From positions 1,615,684 through 1,679,683 of the forward strand of contig NZ_FXWZ01000003.1 in assembly GCF_900184225.1 (NCBI RefSeq): DNA of 64,000 nt, read 5' to 3'. Each line of letters begins with the position of its first letter. Position 1 is the stretch's first letter. The notes beneath the pieces are model-generated. The model was not told the DNA's origin and made no database searches. It worked only from the letters and a program-made list of their open reading frames with translations. Source of the stretch: Brevibacterium ihuae. GTDB lineage: Bacteria > Actinomycetota > Actinomycetes > Actinomycetales > Brevibacteriaceae. Below, piece by piece: positions 36,010 to 44,888 of the stretch. The translations under genes were made by a program, and so were the position numbers.

Positions 36010-39000
36010 GTGTCATATTCCGATTCGACTCCCCAGACCTCCGTCGGCGCGACGTTCGCTGCATGGAAGGAACAGGCTGCCCGGATCGGCGGTCGGGACA
36101 CCATGCTCCAGTTCCGCGATTCCCGCGACGGCTCGATCGAGCTCACCGGCGCCCACCCCTCGGGGCTGGCGCAGCTGCTCGCCGGCCGGCCCACCCGCCT
36201 GTCGAGCCTGATCCGCGACCAGGAGCTGCTGTCCGACGCCCGGCGGCGCGCCCGCTCGATCCGCCAGAAGGCCGAGCAGCTCGCCAATGAGCGCGGCATC
36301 AACACCGCCCACCTCGCCATCGGCTTCGCCACGTGGAACCGGGAGGAGTCCGGCACCCGTACCGAGTACATCGCCCCGGTCATGCTCCGCCACGTGCAGC
36401 TCGTGCCCCGCGGCAGCCGGGTCGAGGACTTCGAGATCGTGCTCGACGACGAGATCACGATCAACCCCGCGCTCGTGGCGTATCTCGAGCGCCATCATGG
36501 GGTGACGATCGACGTCGACGAATGGGTCGAGTCGACCGGATACAGCCACGGCTTCGACCCGGCACCGGTGTTCGAGCGCCTGCGGGCGCTCGCCAAGGGC
36601 ATCCCGGGGCTGCTCGTCAACCAGCGGCTGGTCGTCTCGACCTTCGCCAACATCACGAGCCCGTTCGTCGGCGAGGAGCTGCCGGCCGGGCACCCGGTGC
36701 TCCGCGCGCTCGCCGGCGACGAGGCCGCCCGCCGGAGCTTCGGCGGTCCCGCCGCCCATGCTCCCGCAGCGGACGAGGGGCAGCCGACCGAGCCGCTCGC
36801 CGTCGGGGACCGCCCGGCGCCTGATCGCTCCGGCGACCCCTCGGCGGAGTCCGGGGCGTCCCGGTCCGCGGCCGGTGAGGCCGGTGCCGCGGACGCGGAG
36901 AGGCCGACCGCTGCCGCGCAGGCGAGCACCGCAGATGAGTCCGCTGGGTCCGACGAGACCGCAGCCGGCGCCGACGGCTCCGCGGCCGGGTCCGCGGATC
37001 GGCGCGCGAACGATGAATCCGGCACCGACGCGGAGCGCGCGAGCGCGGATGCGGACGACGCCGGTTCGGATGCTCGCGCCGCGGCCGGTAGTGCCGGCGA
37101 GGCGGACGGCTCTGCCCGTGGGGAGACCGGTGACGTCGAGTCCGATTCGGACGGCGCCCGGGACATCGACCCCGAGGCGGGGGGAGCGACCGCCGCTCCC
37201 GCTCCGCAGTCGGCCGCTGAGAAGTCCGCTGCGGATGAAGAGTCCACAGCGAGCGACGATTCCGCCTCCGGCGACGAGCCCGCCGGATCCACAGGCACCG
37301 CATCGACCGGCAGCACCGCTGTGCCGGTCGGCGTCAAAGAGCGGAAGCGCGCGGCCCGCAAGGCCGCCGCCCGCGAACGCGCCGAGCGGCGCGCCGCCGC
37401 CGAGGCCCGGGCCGCCGAGCGCGCCTCCGCGGAAGCCGCCGACGAGGACGGATCCGAGGACGAGCCCGTCGCCGCGGGTCCGCGTGAGCTCCCGCGCCCG
37501 CTGCCCGACCGGAAGCCGCAGGAGGAGTTCCTCGCGATCGACGTCGACGGTGACCAGCAGGCCGTCGTCGATGCCGCGGTCATGGGGGAGTCCGTCGTCG
37601 TCGACACGCCTCCGGGCACCGGCGCCACCCAGGTCGCCGTCGCGATCGCCACGACCCTCGCCCACACCGGGCGCAGCGTGCTCTACCTCGCGCAGAACTC
37701 CGACGCGCTCGATGATTTCGCCGCCCGGCTCGAGCGGGTCGGCCTCGGGGATTTCGCCGTCGACGGCCGAATGACCCCGACGGATCTCCATGCTCGCCTC
37801 ATCGCACTCATCGCCGGGGCCGAGCGCTCGCCGCGCCCCGACCTCGGCGGCCTGCTCGCCACGCTCAACGAGCAGCGCGCGGTCCTCGCCGACCACGCCG
37901 AATCGCTCCACCGGATCCGTGAGCCCTGGGGTGTGTCCGTGGTGTCCACCATGCGCCACCTCGCCCGGCTCACCGCCGAGCAGCCCGGGCCGTCGACCGC
38001 CGTGCGGTTCCCGTCCTCGGTCGTCGAGGCGAGCGCGTCCGAGCGCGAGGAGCTGCGCTCCCGGCTCGTCGAGCTCTCCCGGCTCGGGGCGTTCATCCTC
38101 GACGTCGAGGACACCGTGTGGTTCGGCGCCCGGTTCGCGAGCAACGAGGATGCCGAAGCCGCCCGGCGCGTGGCCGAGCGCGCCGGACGCAAGATCCCGG
38201 CGCTCGTCGAGCTCGTCGAACCCCTGCTCCGCCAGGCCGGACTCAACCCGGCGCGCACCGTCGACGCCTGGGGCCGCTGCCTGCGCGTGCTGCTCGGCGT
38301 GCGGAGGACCCTCGACCGCTTCTCGCCCGACGTCTACGACCACAATCTCAGCGACCTCATCGCCGCGACCGGCAGCGCCGAGTACCGCCGGGAGCACGGG
38401 GTCGATATGGGGATGTTCGAGCGCAACCGCTACAAGAAGGCCGCGCGCGAGTTCCTCCGCCCCGGCTCGACCGTCGACGACATGCACGCGGCCCTCCGCG
38501 CGGTCGCCGAGCAGCGCGCCGAGCTCCGCGAGATCGCCGGCCGGGACATCCGGCCGCAGATCCCGCGCGGACTGCTCGAGGCCGATGAGCTCCACCAGGA
38601 GATCGACGCGGACTTCCGCAAGCTCCAGCCGGTGCTCGCCGACACCCCCGACGGCGGCGACCTCGGCGGCATGCTCGTCGAGGAGGCACAGGCCCGGCTC
38701 GAGGCGCTCGGCGACGACCGCGAGAGCCTCGCCGATCTCCCCGCCCGCACCCGCATCGACGCCGATCTCCGCGACCGGGGCCTCGGCGACCTGCTCACCG
38801 ACCTCCGCGACCGGCGGGTGCCCCACGACCTCGTCGTCCAGGAGTTCGACCTCGCCTACTGGGCGACCGTGCTCAAGCAGCTCGCCGCCGCGGATCCGCA
38901 GGTCGGCGGCCATGACGGCGCCGAGCTCCACCGGACCGTCGCCGACTACCGGATCTGCGACAAGCAGTACGTGGCCGCCGGAGCCGCACGCCTGCGATTC

Positions 39001-41004
39001 AGCCACGGGCAGGGCTGGAAGCGGGCGATCGAGGAGCACCGGGACGAGGCGCAGGCCGTGCGCGACGCGCTGCGCGCCCGCCACCTCCACGTCGAGCCGC
39101 TGAGCGAGCAGGCGCCGCACGTGCTCACCGCGCTCGCCCCGGTGTGGATGATGAGCCCGTTCCAGGTGCCGGAGTACTTCGCCGACGTGCCGCTGTTCGA
39201 CACGGTGATCATCGCCGACGCCGGCCGCATGTCGGTGACCGAGGTGCTCCCCGCGATCGCCCGCTCGAAGCAGGTCATCGCCCTCGGTGACGATCGGCTG
39301 CTCGGTCCCCGCGAATTCAGCGTCGCCGTCGACCGGCGCGGGCAGCGCGACAGCGAGGACACACCGAGCGTGCTCGGCGCGCTCGCGGAGTTCCTCCCGT
39401 CCTTCCGGCTCCACACGAGCTACCGCCATTCGCCGGCGGGCCTCGTCGACCTCGTCAACCGGCGCTTCTACGGGTCGACGATCTCGAGCCTGCCGACCGC
39501 GCTGACGAACGAGGGCTCGGGCGTCGAGTTCTCCTTCGTCCCCGATGCGCTCGGCAGCCCCGACACCGCCACCGGCCAGGTCGAGAGCCTCGATGCCGAG
39601 GTCGACCGGGTCGTCGATCTCGTCCTCAAGCACGCGCGCACCCGGTCCCGGCAGTCGCTCGCCGTCGTCACGCTCACCCCGTGGCACGCGCAGCGGGTGG
39701 CCACCGCGATCCAGAAGGCGATCCGCGCCTATCCCTATGTCGCCTCGTTCTTCACCGACACGACGAAGGAGCCGTTCGTCGTCACCGACTGCGAGCGGAT
39801 CCAGGGCATGGCCCGCGACGCCGTGATCTTCTCCCTCGGCTACGGGCGGACCCGGCAGGGGAGGGTCGTCTACAACTTCGGCTCCCTGTCCCGGCCGGGC
39901 GGCGAGCGGCTGCTCGCGGCCGCGGTGACGCGGGCCCGGCGCAAGCTCACCATCGTCTCGTGCTTCGAGGCCGACGACTTCGAGATGGCCCGGCTGCGCC
40001 ACGGTGCACGGGCGCTCCCCGGCCTGCTCGCCGACGCCGCCTCCGGCGGTCGCGGTGCCGCACCGCGGGGTGAGCGCGAGCGCGATCCGCTCATGTCCGA
40101 CATCGCCGACCGCCTGCTCCGCAGCGGGGTGTCGTCGATGGAGGACCACGACGGGATCGCTCTCGCGGTGTCGGTGTCCGCCGACCCTGCCCAGGGCATG
40201 GCGCTCGCGGTCGAGACCGATGACGCCGACTACGCCGCCACGGCGAGCATCCGGCAGCGCGAGCGGCTCCGGGCCGAGGCGCTGTCGCGGCGCGGCTGGC
40301 GCTATCTGCGCGTCTGGTCGACCGATGCCTTCGTCGATCCGCAGGCCGAGACCGACCGGATCTTCGAGATCTGGAAGGAGACGGTCGAGGACCGCTCGCC
40401 GCAGGCGGTGCTCGATGCCGCTCGGGCGGCCGCGGTCGTCGTCGGCCGGCAGGGCAACCGACCCAAGCTCACCCCGGGTCTGCCGCTCCACACGTACTCG
40501 GACGACGAGATCGATGCGATGGTCGACTGGATCCAGTCGGACCGGGTGTCGCGCAGCGACGAGGAGCTCACGGTCCAGCTCCGGGCCGCCCTCGCGCTCA
40601 AGAGCCGTGCCCGCCGGGTCGAGACCGGGCTCGCCGCCGCGGTCGCCCGCTACCGGGCCCGCTACGCCGAGGCCAAGCGCTCCGCCGCCGAGCAGCCCGC
40701 AGGGTCCGCGGCAGGTGCGGGAGCGGCGGGAGACGCAGGCCGCACCGAGGACGAGGTGTTCCTCCCTGCCGCGGACGACGCGGTGGACGAGGGCGCGGTC
40801 ATGCCCCTCTACGACACCGGGAAGCTCCGCGACCAGGACATGATCGATGCCGGCCTGCGAGGGCCGGAGCGGTCGGACCGGTCCGCCGGGTCCGCAGAGG
40901 ACGGCGATGCGGAGGCGGGTGGCGTCGAGCGCACCGGCGCGAACGCTGCCGACCGCGACGTGCAGGCCGGTGACGACCGGACCGGCGACGAGCCGCGGAG
41001 CTGA
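36010..41004 (+). CDS. giant DUF4011/SF1 helicase-like protein with degenerate Walker motifs
   Basis: 1,664 residues, GTG start. A DUF4011-like domain (about 1-235, IRQKAEQLANERGINTAHLA then FATWNREESGTRTEYIAPVM) is followed by a 240-residue acidic Ala/Ser/Asp/Glu-rich linker (about 240-490), an SF1 helicase-like core (about 510-1360), and a nuclease-fold-like C-terminus (RERLRAEALSRRGWRYLRVW at about 1417-1436). The Walker A site reads PPGTGATQ: the Lys is replaced by Ala539. The Walker B site reads IIADAGRM (A1069-D1070-A-G) where active relatives have DEAS. Later motifs, QGMARDAVIFSLGYG and AVTRARRKL, persist. So the fold is kept but ATP hydrolysis is doubtful. DUF4011-helicase-nuclease fusions include the defence protein Hhe; that link is by architecture only. 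Confidence 0.85.
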   Translation: MSYSDSTPQTSVGATFAAWKEQAARIGGRDTMLQFRDSRDGSIELTGAHPSGLAQLLAGRPTRLSSLIRDQELLSDARRRARSIRQKAEQLANERGINTAHLAIGFATWNREESGTRTEYIAPVMLRHVQLVPRGSRVEDFEIVLDDEITINPALVAYLERHHGVTIDVDEWVESTGYSHGFDPAPVFERLRALAKGIPGLLVNQRLVVSTFANITSPFVGEELPAGHPVLRALAGDEAARRSFGGPAAHAPAADEGQPTEPLAVGDRPAPDRSGDPSAESGASRSAAGEAGAADAERPTAAAQASTADESAGSDETAAGADGSAAGSADRRANDESGTDAERASADADDAGSDARAAAGSAGEADGSARGETGDVESDSDGARDIDPEAGGATAAPAPQSAAEKSAADEESTASDDSASGDEPAGSTGTASTGSTAVPVGVKERKRAARKAAARERAERRAAAEARAAERASAEAADEDGSEDEPVAAGPRELPRPLPDRKPQEEFLAIDVDGDQQAVVDAAVMGESVVVDTPPGTGATQVAVAIATTLAHTGRSVLYLAQNSDALDDFAARLERVGLGDFAVDGRMTPTDLHARLIALIAGAERSPRPDLGGLLATLNEQRAVLADHAESLHRIREPWGVSVVSTMRHLARLTAEQPGPSTAVRFPSSVVEASASEREELRSRLVELSRLGAFILDVEDTVWFGARFASNEDAEAARRVAERAGRKIPALVELVEPLLRQAGLNPARTVDAWGRCLRVLLGVRRTLDRFSPDVYDHNLSDLIAATGSAEYRREHGVDMGMFERNRYKKAAREFLRPGSTVDDMHAALRAVAEQRAELREIAGRDIRPQIPRGLLEADELHQEIDADFRKLQPVLADTPDGGDLGGMLVEEAQARLEALGDDRESLADLPARTRIDADLRDRGLGDLLTDLRDRRVPHDLVVQEFDLAYWATVLKQLAAADPQVGGHDGAELHRTVADYRICDKQYVAAGAARLRFSHGQGWKRAIEEHRDEAQAVRDALRARHLHVEPLSEQAPHVLTALAPVWMMSPFQVPEYFADVPLFDTVIIADAGRMSVTEVLPAIARSKQVIALGDDRLLGPREFSVAVDRRGQRDSEDTPSVLGALAEFLPSFRLHTSYRHSPAGLVDLVNRRFYGSTISSLPTALTNEGSGVEFSFVPDALGSPDTATGQVESLDAEVDRVVDLVLKHARTRSRQSLAVVTLTPWHAQRVATAIQKAIRAYPYVASFFTDTTKEPFVVTDCERIQGMARDAVIFSLGYGRTRQGRVVYNFGSLSRPGGERLLAAAVTRARRKLTIVSCFEADDFEMARLRHGARALPGLLADAASGGRGAAPRGERERDPLMSDIADRLLRSGVSSMEDHDGIALAVSVSADPAQGMALAVETDDADYAATASIRQRERLRAEALSRRGWRYLRVWSTDAFVDPQAETDRIFEIWKETVEDRSPQAVLDAARAAAVVVGRQGNRPKLTPGLPLHTYSDDEIDAMVDWIQSDRVSRSDEELTVQLRAALALKSRARRVETGLAAAVARYRARYAEAKRSAAEQPAGSAAGAGAAGDAGRTEDEVFLPAADDAVDEGAVMPLYDTGKLRDQDMIDAGLRGPERSDRSAGSAEDGDAEAGGVERTGANAADRDVQAGDDRTGDEPRS

Positions 41005-41011
41005 GCAGCCG

Positions 41012-41245
41012 GTGATCGGATCCCGCCCCGGCGACGGTGGCGACCACGCTGGCCACGGCGACGACCGCGCCGTCCGCGATGCGCGCACCCGCGCGGCGAT
41101 CGAGGCCTACCGCCGGACCCTGCGCAACGAATCGGGCCCCGACGGGCCGGACCCCGACCCGGGCGAGGCCGCGCGCGGCCTCGCGGCCGATGAGCGGCTT
41201 CTCGCCGAGCGCCCGCCCCATTGGCAGACCCGACGGCGGACCTGA
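41012..41245 (+). CDS. small acidic/basic hypothetical protein after the helicase-like gene
   Basis: 77 residues from GTG 41012, 7 nt after the giant gene. The sequence is hydrophilic: HGDDRAVRDARTRAAIEAYR, then a Pro/Asp-rich part (GPDGPDPDPGEAARG) and an Arg-rich end. No known domain. Its position and the terminator after it suggest it is co-transcribed with the upstream gene, but a chance reading frame cannot be excluded. Confidence 0.5.
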   Translation: MIGSRPGDGGDHAGHGDDRAVRDARTRAAIEAYRRTLRNESGPDGPDPDPGEAARGLAADERLLAERPPHWQTRRRT

Positions 41246-41293
41246 GCGCTGGCGCGTGAGGCGAGGGCCGCCTCGTGCACGGGACCCGAGAAC

Positions 41294-41333
41294 ACGACAG
41301 TGCCCCCGGACCGGGGTCCGGGGGCACTGTCGT
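41294..41333. terminator. bidirectional terminator before mscL
   Basis: Perfect 18-bp stem (41294-41311 with 41316-41333) with a four-base loop between genes that converge. Confidence 0.9.
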
Positions 41334-41378
41334 GCGCTGAGCGAGGCGCCTCGGTTCGACGAGGCCTGCCTCCGGGGC

Positions 41379-41843
41379 TCAGTGGCGCGGGGGGACGTTC
41401 GGGTCGATCCCGGCTGCCGGTCCGCCCTCGACGCGCTGGTCGGGGACGACGTCCTGCGCACCCTTGGCGAGCAGGTCGCGGATCTCGGCGAGGAGCTCCT
41501 CCTGGGTGGGGGGCACGTCCTCTTCCGCGGCGCCGCGCTTGCGGAGCTCGTTGAGCTTGTTCATCGGCATGATGATGATGAAGTAGACGACGGCCGCGAC
41601 GATGAGAAAGTTGATCGCGGCGGTGATGACGGCGCCGAAGTCGACGAAGGTCGCCTCGACCTCCGGACGGATGCGGAAGCCGAGGCCTCCGACCTCCGGC
41701 GATCCGACGGCTGCGATGAGGGGATTGATGATGTTGTCGGTGATCGCGGTGACGATCGCGGTGAAGGCGCTGCCGATGATGACTGCAGTCGCCAGCTCGA
41801 TGACATTGCCGCGGAGGATGAAGTCCCGGAAGCCCTTGAGCAT
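41379..41843 (-). CDS. mscL: large-conductance mechanosensitive channel
   Basis: 154 residues. The N-terminal helix MLKGFRDFILRGNVIELATA includes the gating FRGN-like motif (FILRGNVIE). TM1 is VIELATAVIIGSAFTAIVTAI and TM2 is FLIVAAVVYFIIIMPMNKL; the C-terminal helix is followed by a Pro-rich tail. The channel opens under membrane tension to release solutes on hypo-osmotic shock. The ATG at 41843 gives the normal start, with AAAGGAA upstream. It is the first gene of the Rv0985c-Rv0996-like synteny block. The 243-bp stretch 41844-42086 shows no further feature. Confidence 0.97.
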   Translation of the reverse strand: MLKGFRDFILRGNVIELATAVIIGSAFTAIVTAITDNIINPLIAAVGSPEVGGLGFRIRPEVEATFVDFGAVITAAINFLIVAAVVYFIIIMPMNKLNELRKRGAAEEDVPPTQEELLAEIRDLLAKGAQDVVPDQRVEGGPAAGIDPNVPPRH

Positions 41844-42086
41844 AGTGCTGTTCCTTTCACGAGAGGTCAGGAGCTCAGCTCCCGTGCGCACGTGTGCGCC
41901 CAGCCCATGGTAGCGGCGATCCGCGACGGAGGGAGCTTCTGCGCCGTCTCAGAGTTTGATACGCGTCACACTTCTCGTTCGGAAGGGGAAAGACTAAGGG
42001 GTTCTTCGGGCGGATTCGCTGGTCAGCGGGCCGTCGGCGCGCACGGTTCGGCCATCCTCGGCCCGGCCCGGCCGGGGTGATGCGGC

Positions 42087-42758
42087 TCAGTTGAGGAGCG
42101 CGAAGCTCAGGGCGGTGCCGGAGACCGCGGCGAGCGCCGCGGCCTCCGCCTCGCTGAGATCGAGGGTGACGACGGTCGTCGATCCGCTCACCGCCGTACC
42201 CGCTGTGCGGCTGACCGCTGCGACCACTGCCTCGTCGACGACCGCACCGGTCGCGCCGCCCGCTGCTCCGGGGATGCCGTCGGGGTCGTCCGCCCCGTCC
42301 CCTCCTGCTCCGGCGGCGAACACCCGGACCCGGTGGCCCGGCTGGAGGGTCGCCGCGGCCGCCTCATCGGTCACGGTCACCGGCATGCGGAGGCGCCCGG
42401 GTTCGGCGGGTCCGGCGTCCGGTGCGAGCAGGCCCGCCGCGGTGAGCGGGCTGCCCCGGCTCAGATGCACCGCCGCCGTGCTTCCCACAGCGGCGGCGGC
42501 GGATCCGAGGGCGCCCTCGGGGACGAGCTCCGCGGGGTACGTCCGGGTCGCGAGGTCACCAGCGGCGAGCGTCGTGCCCGGAGCGATGTCGGCGGCGGCG
42601 ACGATCACGGTCGTCCCGGATGCGCGCGGAGTGAGAGTCCAGACGATGAGCGCGGTCGCGAGGCCGAGGGCGAGCGCCGCGAGGAGCCGCCGGAGGCGCC
42701 GGCGGTCGGTGAGGGAGAGGTCCGGACGGAACCGGGGCGCGAGTCGGAGGAGAGGCAT
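42087..42758 (-). CDS. SAF domain membrane protein (CpaB/RcpC-like)
   Basis: 223 residues. A basic N-terminus (RRRLRRLLAALALGLATALI) with one membrane helix at about 25-43 is followed by an SAF domain (about 48-110, VIVAAADIAPGTTLAAGDL) and a C-terminal domain with VTVTDEAAAATLQPGHRVRV. This is the layout of Flp pilus assembly CpaB/RcpC proteins, but no pilus genes are adjacent, and similar single copies occur near mscL in actinobacteria. A role at the outer face of the membrane is inferred. Confidence 0.85.
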   Translation of the reverse strand: MPLLRLAPRFRPDLSLTDRRRLRRLLAALALGLATALIVWTLTPRASGTTVIVAAADIAPGTTLAAGDLATRTYPAELVPEGALGSAAAAVGSTAAVHLSRGSPLTAAGLLAPDAGPAEPGRLRMPVTVTDEAAAATLQPGHRVRVFAAGAGGDGADDPDGIPGAAGGATGAVVDEAVVAAVSRTAGTAVSGSTTVVTLDLSEAEAAALAAVSGTALSFALLN

Positions 42759-42901
42759 GCTCCGACTCTGCGCCGGACCGGGCCTTCGGTGCGAGAGGGT
42801 GCGGTGATCTGTGGACGGCCGACCTCGTGCCGGCTCGTCTGTGACCCGAGGACGGTGCGTGCGGAGCTGCCCGCATCAGCACTGCGTGCGCCCGCCGCGC
42901 C

Positions 42902-43255
42902 TCAGGACGAGGACGCGGTGCCCGCCTGCGCGGAGGTCGAGGTGCCGGCGGCGGACTTCCCGGAGTCACCGGACGATCCGGAGGCGGAGCCGCCGGACGA
43001 CGATTCCGCGGACGAGGAGGAGGTCGACTCGGAGCTCCCGGACCCGGAGGAGGAGCGGCCGCTCGTCGATCGCCCGGCCGACCGCGAATCGGTCGCGTAG
43101 AAGCCCGAGCCCTTGAACGTCACGCCGACATTGCCGAACACCTTGCGCAGCGGACCCTCGCACGACGGGCACACCGTGAGCGCGTCCTCGGTGAACGCCT
43201 GGTGGATGTCGAACGCGTGCCCGCACGACTTGCAGGCGTAGGAGTAGGTGGGCAT
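42902..43255 (-). CDS. FmdB-type zinc-ribbon protein, Ruc-like
   Basis: 117 residues. The zinc ribbon has C8, C11, C29 and C32 (ACKSCGHAF and VCPSCEGPLRKVFG), followed by GVTFKGSGFY and a disordered tail of about 60 residues made of Ser, Gly, Ala and Thr. This matches the mycobacterial Rv0991c (Ruc) type, a redox-regulated chaperone with the same zinc ribbon plus disordered tail, and the gene has the same place in the mscL-galU order. Oxidation would release zinc and activate it. The function is transferred by analogy. Confidence 0.85.
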   Translation of the reverse strand: MPTYSYACKSCGHAFDIHQAFTEDALTVCPSCEGPLRKVFGNVGVTFKGSGFYATDSRSAGRSTSGRSSSGSGSSESTSSSSAESSSGGSASGSSGDSGKSAAGTSTSAQAGTASSS

Positions 43256-43293
43256 GGTCGGCCTTTCTCGTCAGAGTCCCGAAGCAGTATAGA

Positions 43294-43938
43294 TCAGCCG
43301 TTCCCCGCAGGGCGGCCCCGGGGGAGGGTGCCGCGGTCCGGGTCGGCGACCCCGCTCTCGGTGACGACGGCGTCGACGAGGAGGTCCCAGGGCTCGGCCG
43401 GCAGCCGGTCGACGATCTCCTCGGCGAAGCACACGCCGAGCAGGCGACCGGATCCGCGCGCGAGCGGCGCGACGCCGGCCGGTCCGAAGGTGCGGTCGTA
43501 GAACCCGCCGCCGTTGCCCAGGCGGGCCCCCGTCCGGGAGAAGGCGAGGCCGGGGACCAGGAGGAGGTCGGCCGCCGCGAGCGCCCCTGCGGCGTCGACC
43601 GTGCGCTCGGGCTCGCGGATCCGCCAGCGGCCCCGGCGGGGGAGGTCGGCCATCGGCCCGGCGAGCCGTCCGAAATCGAGGGGGCGGTCCGGCGAGGTGA
43701 CCGGCAGCAGGACCTGCGTCCCGGCGGCGTGCGCCCGGTCGAGGGCGAGGTCGAGATCCGGTTCGCCGGGGAGCGCGGCGTAGCCGATGACGGTGCGGGC
43801 GCCGGCGAGGACCTCCGCGAGGACCGCGGCGAACGCGCTCGCCGTCCCTGCGGCCTCCGCGGATCCCGCGCGGGCACGGCGCCGGGCGCGCACTGCGGCG
43901 CGGCACTCGACCTTGTTCGGCTGCGACTCCACGGTCAC
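43294..43938 (-). CDS. 5-formyltetrahydrofolate cyclo-ligase
   Basis: 214 residues. It converts 5-formyl-THF to 5,10-methenyl-THF with ATP. The signature GNGGGFYDR (family GxGGGYYDR), substrate-loop residues around LLVPGLAFSRTGARLGNG, and the N-terminal Arg/Lys-rich RRRARAG helix are present. The start is uncertain: GTG 43938 (used), GTG 43932 or ATG 43977, the last overlapping the divergent galU start. Only 17 bp separate it from galU. Synteny with Rv0992c supports the call. Confidence 0.9.
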   Translation of the reverse strand: MTVESQPNKVECRAAVRARRRARAGSAEAAGTASAFAAVLAEVLAGARTVIGYAALPGEPDLDLALDRAHAAGTQVLLPVTSPDRPLDFGRLAGPMADLPRRGRWRIREPERTVDAAGALAAADLLLVPGLAFSRTGARLGNGGGFYDRTFGPAGVAPLARGSGRLLGVCFAEEIVDRLPAEPWDLLVDAVVTESGVADPDRGTLPRGRPAGNG

Positions 43939-43955
43939 AGCGTAGACTGACGGAC

Positions 43956-44888
43956 ATGCCTGAGAAGACACCCGCACCCGTGCGCAAGGCCGTGATCCCC
44001 GTCGCCGGACTCGGCACCCGGTTCCTCCCCGCCACCAAGGCCACGCCCAAGGAGATGCTCCCGGTCGTGGACAAGCCGGCGATCCAGTACGTCGTCGAGG
44101 AGGCCGTCGCCGCCGGGCTCTCCGACGTGCTCATGGTCACCGGCCGGAACAAGCGGCCGCTTGAGGACCACTTCGACCGCGTCGACGGGCTCGAGAGCGC
44201 GCTCAAGGACAAGGGCGACGACGCCAAGCTCGCCGCGGTGCAGTACGCCTCCGACCTCGCCGACATCCACTACGTGCGCCAGGGCGACCCGCTCGGACTC
44301 GGCCACGCGGTGCTCAAGGGACATCAGCACGTCGGGCACGAGCCCTTCGCGGTCCTCCTCGGCGATGACCTCATCGACGAGTCGAATCCCGTCCTGCCGA
44401 GGATGATCGAGGTGCAGGAGCGCACCGGCGGCTGCGTCGTCGCACTCATGGAGGTCCCGCACGACACGATCAACCTCTATGGCTGTGCCGCAGTCGAGCA
44501 GACGGGGGAGGACGGGGTCGTCCGGATCACCGGTCTCGTCGAGAAGCCGGACCCGGCGGACGCTCCCTCGAACCTCGCGATCATCGGCCGCTACGTCCTC
44601 GCGCCGGAGATCTTCGACGTCCTGCGCAGCACCCCTCCCGGCCGGGGCAACGAGATCCAGCTCACCGACGCGCTCGAGACCCTCGCGGCGGACCCGCAGT
44701 CCGCCGGTGTCTACGGGGTCGTGCTCGAGGGCGACCGCTACGACACCGGTGACAAGATCAGCTACCTCAAGGCGGTCGTCCAGCTCGCCGGCCGCCGGGA
44801 GGACCTCGCCGAGGAGCTCCACACCTGGCTGCGTGAGTACGTGGCGGCTCTCGACGCCCCGCAGGTCGGCGGCGACGCCGCCCGATGA
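43956..44888 (+). CDS. galU: UTP-glucose-1-phosphate uridylyltransferase
   Basis: 310 residues. Makes UDP-glucose from UTP and glucose-1-phosphate for wall polysaccharides, glycolipids and trehalose. The nucleotide-binding motif GLGTRFLPATKATPKEMLPV, VDKPAIQYVVEE, and the sugar-binding VEKPDPADAPSNLAIIGRYV are intact. ATG at 43956. The stop overlaps the start of the Mog-like gene by 4 nt (ATGA). It is divergent from the folate cyclo-ligase, as in mycobacteria. Confidence 0.97.
   Translation: MPEKTPAPVRKAVIPVAGLGTRFLPATKATPKEMLPVVDKPAIQYVVEEAVAAGLSDVLMVTGRNKRPLEDHFDRVDGLESALKDKGDDAKLAAVQYASDLADIHYVRQGDPLGLGHAVLKGHQHVGHEPFAVLLGDDLIDESNPVLPRMIEVQERTGGCVVALMEVPHDTINLYGCAAVEQTGEDGVVRITGLVEKPDPADAPSNLAIIGRYVLAPEIFDVLRSTPPGRGNEIQLTDALETLAADPQSAGVYGVVLEGDRYDTGDKISYLKAVVQLAGRREDLAEELHTWLREYVAALDAPQVGGDAAR

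Noticed and set aside
36013..41088. Open frame of about 1,690 codons on the minus strand opposite the helicase-like gene
   Set aside because: It is a GC-composition shadow: the plus-strand product has recognisable DUF4011 and helicase motifs, the minus product none.
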